Shown piece after piece: positions 42,716 through 52,077 of a stretch of 64,000 bases of DNA. The notes beneath the pieces are model-generated. The model saw only the letters and a program-made list of their open reading frames with translations. It did no database searches and was not told the origin of the DNA. The stretch comes from Hyphodiscus hymeniophilus (Eukaryota > Ascomycota > Leotiomycetes > Helotiales > Hyphodiscaceae): assembly GCA_016508695.1 (NCBI GenBank), contig VNKQ01000007.1, forward strand, positions 1 to 64,000, written 5' to 3'. Made by a program: the position numbers and the translations under genes. The first letter of the stretch is position 1; the number at the start of each line of letters is the position of its first letter.

Positions 42716-44432
42716 ATGATGTTGTTCGACATCTCCTACCAAACGCTTGGAATCTACGTGACAGGAATACTAATCCTTCTGTATAAGCATTTGAATCGAA
42801 CAGACACTCCGAAGATCAAAAACCTCCCAGAAATCCCTGGATACCCTCTGTTTGGAAGCCTTCTACAGTTTGGGGACAAACATGCGAAAGTAGCAGGACA
42901 GTTAGCGAAGAAATACGGAGCAGTCTTCCAAGTTCGACTAGGAAACCGGGTACTTTGGACTGATATTGTGTACGACGCCTTGCTGACCATATACAGAGAA
43001 TCGTGTTTGCAAACACCTTTGAATCTGTCAGACATTTATGGATCACCAACCAATCCGCTCTTATTTCCCGTCCAACCCTACACACATTTCATACTGTAGT
43101 GTCCAGCTCGCAGGGCTTTACGATCGGTACATCACCATGGGATGAGTCTTGTAAACAGCGGCGGAAAGCCGCCGCCACAGCTTTGAACCGTCCAGCCGTT
43201 CAATCCTACATGCCCATCATTGATCTCGAGTCCAATGTCTCCATCAAAGAACTCCTGGATGATAGTGGGAACGGCAAGGAAGATATCGATCCAATTGCAT
43301 ATTTCCAACGATTCGCTCTGAACACTTCCTTGACTTTGAACTACGGAACCAGAATCAACGGAAAGATCGACGATGAATTGCTGAAGGAGATCTGTGATTG
43401 CGAGCGTGCCATCAGTAATTTTAGATCTACTAGCAACAACTGGCAGGATTATATCCCGTTGATGAGACTGCTTCCAAAGCCCAAGTCGAATGATGATCCA
43501 GCGGAATGGAGAGAAAGGAGGGACAAGTACATGACGTTCTTGTTGGATAGGCTGAAGAAACAGATTGCAGAGGGGTCCGATAAGCCATGTATTACTGGAA
43601 ATATTCTGAAAGACCCAGATGCCAAACTAAATGAAAGTAAGTAAACCTCTTTCATTAGCCGCACTTAACTTACCTAGTTCATAGACGAAATCAAGTCTAT
43701 CTGCTTAACCATGGTCTCGGCTGGTCTCGACACTGTTCCCGGAAATCTCATCATGGGCATCGCGTATCTCTCTTCAGAGCACGGTCAGGAGATCCAAAAT
43801 CGAGCATACGACGAGATCATGAAAGTTTATCCAGATGGAGATGCATGGGAACGTTGTCTAGTTGAGGAGAAAGTCCCATACGTGACTGCCTTCGTTCGAG
43901 AAGTCTTACGTTTCTTCACTGTCATTCCGATATGCTTGCCAAGAACGAGCATCAAGGACATCAAGTACGAAGATTCTGTCATTCCAGCGGGAACAACGTT
44001 TTATATGGTATTCCATACTCTCATGATCCCGGTACTTACTAAACTAACGTCTCACAGAATGCTTGGGCGGCAGACTTCGACCCAGTCCACTTCAAAGAAC
44101 CCGAGGTGTTCTCCATCGAGCGCTACCTTGAAAACCCCGAGGGCTCGGGAACACCCCACTATGCATACGGCGCCGGCTCTCGCATGTGCGCTGGGTCTCA
44201 TCTGGCAAATCGGGAATTATATACCGCCTTCATCAGGTTGATTAGTGCGTTCAATATTGATCCGCCAAAAGACAGGAAGGATGAGCCAATTCTGGATGCG
44301 TTGGATTGCAATGCTATTCCGACGAGTCTGACCACTGACCCGAAGCCGTTCAAGTGCGGATTCCGGGCAAGAGATCTGGGGAGGCTACAAGAGTGGATGA
44401 AAGGAAGTGAGGAGAGGACGAAGGATCTTTAG
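42716..44432 (+). CDS. Cytochrome P450, CYP504 (phenylacetate hydroxylase) type
   Basis: Four exons (42716-42949, 42997-43636, 43685-44007, 44058-44432; introns 47, 48 and 50 nt) give 523 residues. An N-terminal membrane anchor (LGIYVTGILILLY) and a proline hinge (LPEIPGYPLFGSLL) place it on the ER. The I-helix region is MVSAGLDTVPGNLIMG, the ExxR motif is in FVREVLRF, and the heme loop YGAGSRMCAG has its thiolate at about Cys443. The stretches RIVFANTFESVRHLW and SSSQGFTIGTSPWDESCKQR resemble the Aspergillus phenylacetate 2-hydroxylase PhacA and its relative PhacB. Those hydroxylate phenylacetate on the way to homogentisate. Which substrate this copy takes cannot be decided by eye. Its fumarylacetoacetase neighbour supports the pathway. 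Confidence 0.9.
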
Positions 44433-44488
44433 GTTGATGATGACAGGGGAAAGGATCGAGAAGGAGCTCGAATTGGGTACATTAATAA

Positions 44489-45022
44489 CCGTTCAGCTGC
44501 CACCAGGCGCGCCTGGTCTGTGCGCGGGCCAATTTGAAAATAAGCGAGTGATTTTAGCTAATAGAATTAGTGGATTTTGGTCGAATTTTGGTGGGATTAT
44601 CAACTCTACAACTATATACAATGAAATCTATTCTAACAACAATAAATTTTACAAATTGCAACGTCGCATTATATATAGTAATGGATAGTATCGGTTCTGC
44701 GATTTTCCCGGCCTGAATTAGCTGCAATTTGGCCCAATACAATCCTTTTTGGTGGGCGGTCCCCGGTCCGCATACCTGCGCAACACACATATCTTTTGCG
44801 TACCGATAACTTCCCCATTTAGTGTTGATTTGTAGGGAGATTTCACTGCTTATTAATATGATAGAGACTCTTCTTTTAGGTGTGATTTGACCCTTAGAAC
44901 CACGGAATAGAAGAGCCTCAAGTAGTCTATTTACATGTTTGTTTATAGCCCGATTTTTGATTTTCCCCCGGAATATCGATAATCCGGCTCCGAAAAAGGC
45001 GCGCCTGGTGGCAGCTGAACGG
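44489..45022. mobile_element. 534 bp non-autonomous element with perfect 26 bp terminal inverted repeats
   Basis: The sequence at 44489-44514 (CCGTTCAGCTGCCACCAGGC and six more bases) is the exact reverse complement of 44997-45022. The left end also contains the 16 bp palindrome ACCAGGCGCGCCTGGT (44503-44518). The interior is AT-rich and has no transposase-like frame. This is the layout of a MITE or other non-autonomous DNA transposon. I see no clear target-site duplication: the flanks are ATTAATAA on the left and ATACTCAC on the right. It begins 57 bp after the P450 stop codon and may affect that gene's 3' end. Confidence 0.65.
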
Positions 45023-45903
45023 ATACTCACTATTCTGCATAATGAATCGAGCCTCCTCAAATGCAGTCTTGAACCTTGATATTTCATTTGGGGCAGTACC
45101 CAAGCCCTGCGACGAGGAGCACACTGGACATCCTTTTTCTGACGGAATGGCACCCCAGAGAGACTTTTTCGAAGGTCATAGCAGTTATATCAGACCCGAG
45201 CTGCTTCGACTCTTCGAATTCGTGATGGGAGTGGCTCTAGTGAGAATACTATGGCGACGGGAGGAGAAGTACTAAAATTTCATTGGAGCCAAGTTCAGTC
45301 GTTCTGAAACATCTCACTGCAAGCAGAAAGCTTGAGCTTAAACTCGAGACCACATACCCTCCATCTCCAAGCATCCAAACTTTCACAAAGACTTAAGCCT
45401 TCGATGGGTAGCATAGACCAAGGGTAAGAGTTCCCGTTTCAGAGTCGAAATTTTCTCATATGCAAACTATGCTATGACCTAGGGTGTTGTTTTCTGGATT
45501 TGGTAGTCACAGACCTTGACGTTCTGGCTTCATGACACAATCAAGTCGCCATACGCCACTCTCGGGAAACTCCTAAGCCGACTAAAGGAACACGCTATCC
45601 GGACTGTGGCCAAGAGAAAGGAAAGCTAGCTCTTTGGCCACTGCAAGGTCACAAATACCGTTAATTGTTTAAAACAGAGCCCAATGCCCAACAGGTCATA
45701 ATCCGACATGTGTGCAGCCATTGCGACAGCCACTGCCAGAAGCACCGGCCTCTCTCCGTTAGAACTCCTGGTTGGACAGAGAAGCCGTAACCCATTAGAC
45801 GTTGTTTCAGAGTCGCTCATCGACATCAGCGGTGCCTAAGATGAAGCACTCAACGAACCCCAACAAGAATCACAAGCAGCGTTTCCCCCGACAGACGACT
45901 CGA

Positions 45904-45948
<45 letters not shown>

Positions 45949-47093
45949 TTCACTCGACATTAGCCATCCAGATTCAGGCCCTCCAATGCCAGCCTATGGC
46001 TTCAGACAAAGACACGACAGCGTGGTGTTTTTGTGAACTGGTAGAGTAGATCCTGCCTCTCATGATCATTCATGGATGCATGTAGGGTTCTACCATCCTC
46101 ACCCAGCGCTTGAAGGACCGTGACAAGGAACCCTTGCTCCGCGAGTAGATTCACCCAGGTTATGAGTTTGGAGCCGACAGAGGTTTGCTGTCCCTAAAGG
46201 TATTTCTAGTAGGGTACTCTCTTCCTTCAGACTTGGTAACAGTGGCCCTCGCTTCAAGACGAATTCGTCTCCCAGGGAAGATTAGGTTGGATCTCGAAGT
46301 CAGCTTCTGAGTGACGTTGCCATGAAGAGATTGTTTACACACGTCAGGGGCATCGTCTTCTTCCTTGCCTTTTCCCAAGTTGCTTTCCCGCTACGAGCGA
46401 TTCAGGGCCTGGAAGAAAACAAAGACCACAAGAAGGTACGGCAAAACAATGAGGACCGCGAAGATAGTAAAGATGAGTGTGGCAACGGCTACTCCTTGAA
46501 GAAAGTCAAATCCAATACCTTTTTTGGAGAGTGAAAAAAAGAAAGAAAAAAAGCTTCACTTGTAGCCAGACGGCTGAGTGACAAGTGTGTTGGCTTTATT
46601 GAAGCGGGAAGAAGGAGAGACAAAACGAGAGAGGAGAATGCACTTCGTTGAGGTCTGGATTCTTTCCACTCACTATTTGGAAGAATAACTTGAGTCGGAA
46701 ATCGTGTCATCATGACGTACAGTGGTGTATTTCCTATAACATTCACCGTCTCATGATTTGCTTGAGCCCAAAATTCTCGACCTGACGTGGACCTCCGACT
46801 TCGTGGGTCCGTGACTAGCTTATTGAACGGCCGATATTGAAGCATCTCGTACCTTGTTTTTGTAGCAGATAGTCCGCAGTCCCTAATGACTGACTTTTCT
46901 TCTTCATTTACGTATTTGATCACTGCATCAATGCATGATCTATTGCTCGCCATCTGGTTTGTCCCAACCCAGCTTAGCCTCGCAAGCAACTCCACTGCGG
47001 CTGAATGAGGCTGAGCTGAACTTCAACTCTTCGTAATGTAACAACGAAGGTGAAAGTTACATTGTTGACTTCTTTTTGGAGAGACTTATAAAT
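45023..47093. other. Gene-poor 2 kb stretch
   Basis: No complete gene was found. Besides the microsatellite listed separately, a minus-strand frame at 46391-46519 encodes 42 strongly hydrophobic residues (GVAVATLIFTIFAVLIVLPY and more) ending in a stop. It looks like a last exon of a small membrane protein, preceded by a possible AG acceptor. A 168-codon minus frame at 46489-46995 cannot be joined to it convincingly. Confidence 0.35.
45901..45948. repeat. Microsatellite (CGACAG)8
   Basis: Eight perfect tandem copies of the hexamer CGACAG. It lies outside any supported gene. Perfect copies imply recent expansion and likely length variation between strains. Confidence 0.95.
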
Positions 47094-47909
47094 ATGAGCA
47101 CGCAAATCAATTTTGTGCCTGCTACAGGGCTAAACACTGCAGTACCCGACGAGTATTATCGCAAACTTTGCGCTCATGCCCAAATCTCCCAATGCAACAC
47201 TCCTCTCCCCGAAGCTTTGTCTAGCCTGGATGACACTGGTCACTGGAGGAATTCAGGGTCTGATCCCATTGCAATGCGTACTCTGTTCTTAGATTTTCAG
47301 TCTCTGCATCACATGAACCTTGTCCACATCCAAGATCAGCTTGCGAAAGAATGCAACGAGATTATCCGCTCCAAAACCACCACGGCAGACCAACTTAAGT
47401 GCATAAAACTTCTGTTAAGAGATCATTGTAAGAATATCCCATGAGATTTTCACTTGAGGAGCATGTTGATTTTCTGCCACCCAGCTGAAGCCGTCCGCAA
47501 TTGGGACGCCATAATCGTCCGTCCTATTGCACGTAATCGTTTCGGGCCCAATGAGACCTGCCGGGGTGCAACCACCTATCGCTTTTTCTCATACTGGGAC
47601 AATCCTGTAACGAGTCGGGTCGGAGTCAGAATGCAGAGGATATTGAGACGTAAGAACGTGCAGCAACTTTGGCAACGATTGGTCATGTCCATTGCTGGCG
47701 GTGTAGCCTTACTCGTACCGATGATCGTCATGGTACTGAATCCTAGCCAGAACAAGAGTCTGATAACGACTTGTGTGGCAGTGTTTGTCTTCGCAATGAT
47801 CATCGCTCTTGTTTCGAAGGCGTCGCCGGAGAATGTGCTTGGTATCACGGCGGCTTATGCAGCGGTATTGGTTGTGTTTGTAGGAACGGGGAGCAATAGC
47901 TCGAGTTGA
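47094..47909 (+). CDS. DUF6594 membrane protein
   Basis: Exons 47094-47427 and 47485-47909 (57 nt intron, GTAAGA donor) give 252 residues. The N-terminal half is soluble and helical, with FQSLHHMNLVHIQDQLAKE (about 75-93) and the helix before the splice. The C-terminal half has three membrane segments: MSIAGGVALLVPMIVMVL, LITTCVAVFVFAMIIAL and TAAYAAVLVVFVGTGS. That order (a leucine-rich Y/H-x-x-L-x-x-x-Q-x-x-L helix, then a WQRLVMS-type lead into three helices ending in YAAVLVVFVG) is typical of DUF6594, a fungal family often found near HET genes. No function is known. The start is the first ATG; an upstream TTG extension is not needed. Confidence 0.75.
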
Positions 47910-47982
47910 GGGAGTTGCACGAGAAAATAAAATGCAAAGGGCACAATACATACTTTTCTGTTTATAATACTTCGAATCCTGA

Positions 47983-48645
47983 AGTCAGAAGCATCACCGA
48001 TTCGCTTTGAGCCAGTATGGCACTGCGATTAGACTACTGCGGCACTCAGCCGCTCAGCGAAAATCAGACGTGAGAACCATGCTACTTGGTTGTGTCCTCA
48101 CTGCCTGCTTTGAGACGGTCCATGGCGATCATCGAGCGGCGATTGCACAAATCCAAAGTGGGCTGAACCTCGTTGAGGATTGGCACATAGGAAATGCGGA
48201 AACTGGAAACACCCATGATTTGTTGGGGACGACTTCACCACTCCCATATACCATAGAAGACGAATTGATGCAAGCTCTTGGTCGACTAGATATTCAAGCA
48301 ATGTCTTTCCTCGACCCTCGTGACAAGAAAACCCACGACCGCATGCGCCACTTTGGACGGTCGAGTATTGATGCCATGCCCACTCGCTTCCAAAGTGTGA
48401 AAGAAGCGCGGATTTATCTCGAACTCGTGATGCGGAGTTTCATGCACTTCATGTCACGCAATCCAAGTCTCGGGCCTGACGGCTGTCTGCGTCACATGAA
48501 GGGGTTTACAGCTTCTGTTCAGCATACAAGTTTGGGGCTATCAGTTTTTTTATATTCTGTAGTCCAGAAAATGCTATGGATTATCTACCACTTAAACTAT
48601 CGGTGGCCGGTTCCAATTCCACAGCAGAAAACAACTGTGTCTTAA
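47983..48645 (+). pseudogene. Fragment of a Zn(II)2Cys6 transcription factor middle domain
   Basis: About 220 codons read like the middle of a fungal C6 regulator: FALSQYGTAIRLLRHSAAQR, TMLLGCVLTACFETVHGDHR, AAIAQIQSGLNLVEDW, LGRLDIQAMSF and ARIYLELVMRSFMHFMS. No ATG fits the beginning (first in-frame codon after a TGA at 47980), and there is no zinc cluster upstream. The frame ends in unrelated hydrophobic sequence. It is therefore a truncated copy. Its parent could be any member of this large family. It lies 74 bp after the DUF6594 gene. Confidence 0.6.
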
Positions 48646-49075
48646 TCGAAGATAAGAGCACGAACACTACGCCTACTGATTGTTCCAATGAAATTCAGAT
48701 ATACTTCTCGAAGGATAGGTAATACTTCCACCAACGGAGTATCCCATCCCATTTGCCTACCAAGCCGAAGCCACGAGGGAAAAATTGATTGTGAATGACG
48801 CTTGCCATTCGTGAGCCTAATCATGCTGCCCAATTGACTGACCACGCTCTTCATAACTCAATCACTTGAAGGTGAAGTTATGTTGCGATCTCTCTGACAA
48901 TCAGATAGTCAAATTGGTCCACGAAGGGTTCGAAGGAGGTTTTACCGCCATCTTCGGAGCAGTGGGTCGCTCAAATGGCTCCTGCATTTTAGCGCGAGTC
49001 TACCGAGCAGTCATCGACGACGACCTCCCCTCAACCCCCAACAATCCCCTCAAGCACCACCTCACCACAAACACG
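48646..49075. other. Spacer and leader of the complex I subunit gene
   Basis: 430 bp with no supported gene. The frame of the next gene stays open upstream to 48866 but without conserved sequence. Confidence 0.35.
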
Positions 49076-49700
49076 ATGCCCACCATACGGCCCACACCCT
49101 TGCTGCGCGCAGCGAACACAATCTCATCCTCCACCAATCCGCCCACAATCACCAGAGCCGCGATCTCGACAGCGCAAACCAGTCAGCGAGGAGGGTACGG
49201 GGCAAAGGGCGGCTATGGGGTCAAGTCTTTCTCGACGAGCAAGAGCATGAAGGCGGAGGACGCACACGCACATGAGGACCATTACGATCCGCCCACGGGA
49301 TGGTTGTGGGGTATCAAGCCGGGAGAGAAGCCGGAGAAGGAGGGGTGGGAGAACATCTTCATTTATGGATTCTTTGGGAGCTTGATATTTGGGGCTGTGG
49401 CGTATGCTTTCAAGCCTGATACCTCGTGAGTTAATTTCTCTTGTGTGCAATCAGTCCGGATGCTTCGTGCGGTGCTGGGCTGGGAATGTCTGATGGAGAA
49501 GGTGGCGTTGCATGCGAGCGATACTCAGGGCGGGGAAAAGGATGGCATTCATGAGTCGGCTACATGGGATCTGCCGCGTCTGAAGATTGAAGAAGCATGC
49601 TGACGGATCTCGCTGCAGCATACAAACTTGGGCACTTGAGGAAGCACGAAGGCGGTTAGAAGTCGAGGGTATCTTGAAGGAGCCGGAGGACAAGCTATAG
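49076..49700 (+). CDS. Complex I subunit, ESSS/NDUFB11 family
   Basis: Exons 49076-49425 and 49619-49700 (193 nt intron, GTGAGT donor, CTGAC branch) give 143 residues. The protein is an accessory subunit of the mitochondrial NADH:ubiquinone oxidoreductase. The N-terminus is a Ser/Arg/Thr-rich mitochondrial leader (MPTIRPTPLLRAANTI...). The family block is YDPPTGWLWGIKPGEKPEKE, followed by GWENIFIYGFFGSLIFG, a single membrane helix. The second exon supplies the conserved matrix tail IQTWALEEARRRLEVEGILK. Without the splice the protein would stop just after the membrane helix. The start is the ATG before the leader. Confidence 0.88.
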
Positions 49701-50392
49701 AGCGATAGAGGATGGAGTAGACATGGAGGTTTGTTTGTACATACTGTGAGGCGGTCACTTGGGACCCTGGTCGATCGTGTCGAGTGCAGAACACAAAGAG
49801 AGATTTCTTTACTTTTGGTAGTTCAATGGATGCTATTCCAGAGACTGGCCTTATTCAGCCGTGGAATCCTGGTTTATCACACAGCTTCAGCAAATCTGTG
49901 ACAAAGTCTAAAGCGGAAAAGAAGCTCAATCCAAGAGAGCAACTGATACCTGCTTTCCGGACCGTTGTTCCTATGAGCATCCACTCGAAGAGACGCACGG
50001 CCTTCGCAAGGTCGAAAGTTAACCAGCTTGTGGGAGTCACACATCTGATACAGCAGTACTAATTCTTTCCCTGACTTGCTATTGGACTTTCTACACAAGC
50101 CGAGGAGACGCTCCGCTCTTGATTGTGCCAGTCACGTCTATCTGCAATAACCTATCCCGTGTGAAAGAGACAATGCTTGCATCAGAGTTTCGCATCGGCA
50201 TATCTTTTTGCCTTCCACGGTAATTGACTCGAGGAGTCAATGCTAAGGTTGGGTGTCCGAGACCCCGAAACTTTTAGCTTGGTGACAATGGATAGGAGAG
50301 TGGATTCTATCTTCATATGCCATGTGATCAGACCTATTCTTGAAAATCTGGCGCTCAACTCTCTCTATTTTGGTATTCTACAATTCCTTCCT
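49701..50392. other. Convergent spacer, no supported gene
   Basis: About 690 bp between the 3' ends of the complex I gene and the aminotransferase gene. Frames under 95 codons without motifs. Confidence 0.35.
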
Positions 50393-51660
50393 CTATTGAG
50401 GCACAACATAGCTCCACTCATGTTCCTCATCGCCATATTGAATAGCCTCGATCCAACCTAGCATCTTCCGTGTGATCTCGCCAGCCTCTTGGTCGGGTCT
50501 CAGCCCACACTCCACCAAATTGCCCTTCCAGCTTATGTTTCGCACTGGACTAACAACAGCGGCGGTTCCTGCTCCAAAAGCCTCCAGCAATCTACCCTCC
50601 TTCGCGGCCTCAGCTAACTCGGGCATGGTATATTTCCGTTCTGATATGATCCAACCTTCGGGCGCAAGCCTCTCTCTCGCAAGACTTAGTATAGAGTCTC
50701 TGGTAACACCCTCGAGGATCGTCCCATCAAGCGGAGCAGTGACAAGCTCTTTCTGACCCTGCTTGTTCTTCAATGCCACGAACATGTTCATAGTCCCCAC
50801 CTCAGTGACAAACTCCTCTTCTCCAAACAGCCATAGATTCTGGTGGAATCCTCTCTTCGCAGCTTCCAATTGTGGCAGTATACAAGGCGCATAGTTGGCT
50901 CCTAACTTCTTGTCTCCAACTCCACCAGGCCAAGCCCGAACGGCATAATCTGTAGCTTCTAACGATACGGCCTTGAATCCGGTAGGATAGTAAGGTCCCA
51001 CTGGACTGGCAATAACGTAAAGCAGCGCGCTCCCTGGTGGTCCCACACCTAATGTTCGTTGTGTGCCAATCATTGTGGGTCTCAGATATAGACTATAACC
51101 TCTTGTACTCGAGATGAATCGTTCTTCCATGGCGGCAAATTGAGCAATCAGTTGAATCATAGCCGCGCCATCGAAGGTCGGTAATGCAATACGGGCAGAG
51201 GATTTGTTCATCCGCGCCATGTTCTTGGTGGGTCGGAACAACCGTACTTTTCCTTGCTTGTCTTTGTATGCTTTCATGCCTTCGAAGCACTCGAATGCGT
51301 AGTGGAAGACGCAACTGGCGGGATCGAGGGAGAGATTTTGATAGGGGGTTATGCGTGCGGGGAGCCAGCCTTCAGAGGCGGTCCATTCGAGGGAGAGCAT
51401 ATGGTCTGTAGCGGTCAGCGATGTACTTTCTCCACAGATGTAATATTCGTACCTGTAAAACTCCTTCCGAATACCAATTCATTTTGAGGGACGAGTTCTT
51501 TCGGCGTAGTGGTCTTAGTAACGGAGACTTTGGCAGGGTCAATATCCTGCAGCTTTACAGTCGAGGCTGACTCTGCTTGGATGCTGTAGCTACGCTCCCA
51601 TGCTGCTATCAGCCTCGAAGGCTGCTTGAATGCACTCCTAGGTCGCAATTGACGAAGCAT
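50393..51660 (-). CDS. BAT1: Mitochondrial branched-chain amino acid aminotransferase
   Basis: Exons 51660-51453 and 51405-50393 (47 nt intron, GTACGA donor) give 406 residues. This PLP fold-type IV enzyme swaps amino groups between leucine, isoleucine or valine and 2-oxoglutarate. The N-terminus (MLRQLRPRSAFKQPSRLIAA, then RSYSIQAES) is a typical mitochondrial leader. Blocks are HYAFECFEGMKAYK, RLFRPTKNMARMNKSSARIA, the PLP lysine in GDKKLGANYAPCILPQLEA (about Lys236), WLFGEEEFVTEVGTMNMF and LEAFGAGTAAVVSPVRNI. The leader suggests the mitochondrial (Bat1-like) rather than the cytosolic form. Residue numbers are counted by hand. Confidence 0.94.
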
Positions 51661-52077
51661 TGCCGCTGTTGAAGAATTTATTGTACTGTGGGCTCACAAT
51701 TGAAACACTTCACAACATGGGACCTTTATACAGAAAGTGGGATCCCTAAGGTGAGTCAAGCACGTAAAGCCGAAGTAAATATCATCTCGAGCTCCGTGAT
51801 CGGTTAGGAACGGTGGGTGCGGCTATAGTAAATTAGTGAGAAGGTCGCTGGAGAGCCTCGTCCATTTGCAGTGCCGAGCGAGCGAGGCTCCCAATAAATG
51901 TCGTGTTTCCCATCTAATACATTTGGCGATACAGTTCGAAACTCTGCGCATTGCAACTAGGTTTTTTGAATTGTATTTACCAATGCACGAAGACTCGATC
52001 TATCCTCCGATGTACCTATCAGGGTGAACGATCTAGCCAAAGTTTTGAAGCTAGAGGAGCTTACACGATCTGGCAAG
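51661..52077. promoter_or_regulatory. Divergent promoter, aminotransferase / SCY1-like gene
   Basis: 417 bp between starts pointing apart. No gene or recognised motif was found. Confidence 0.4.
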
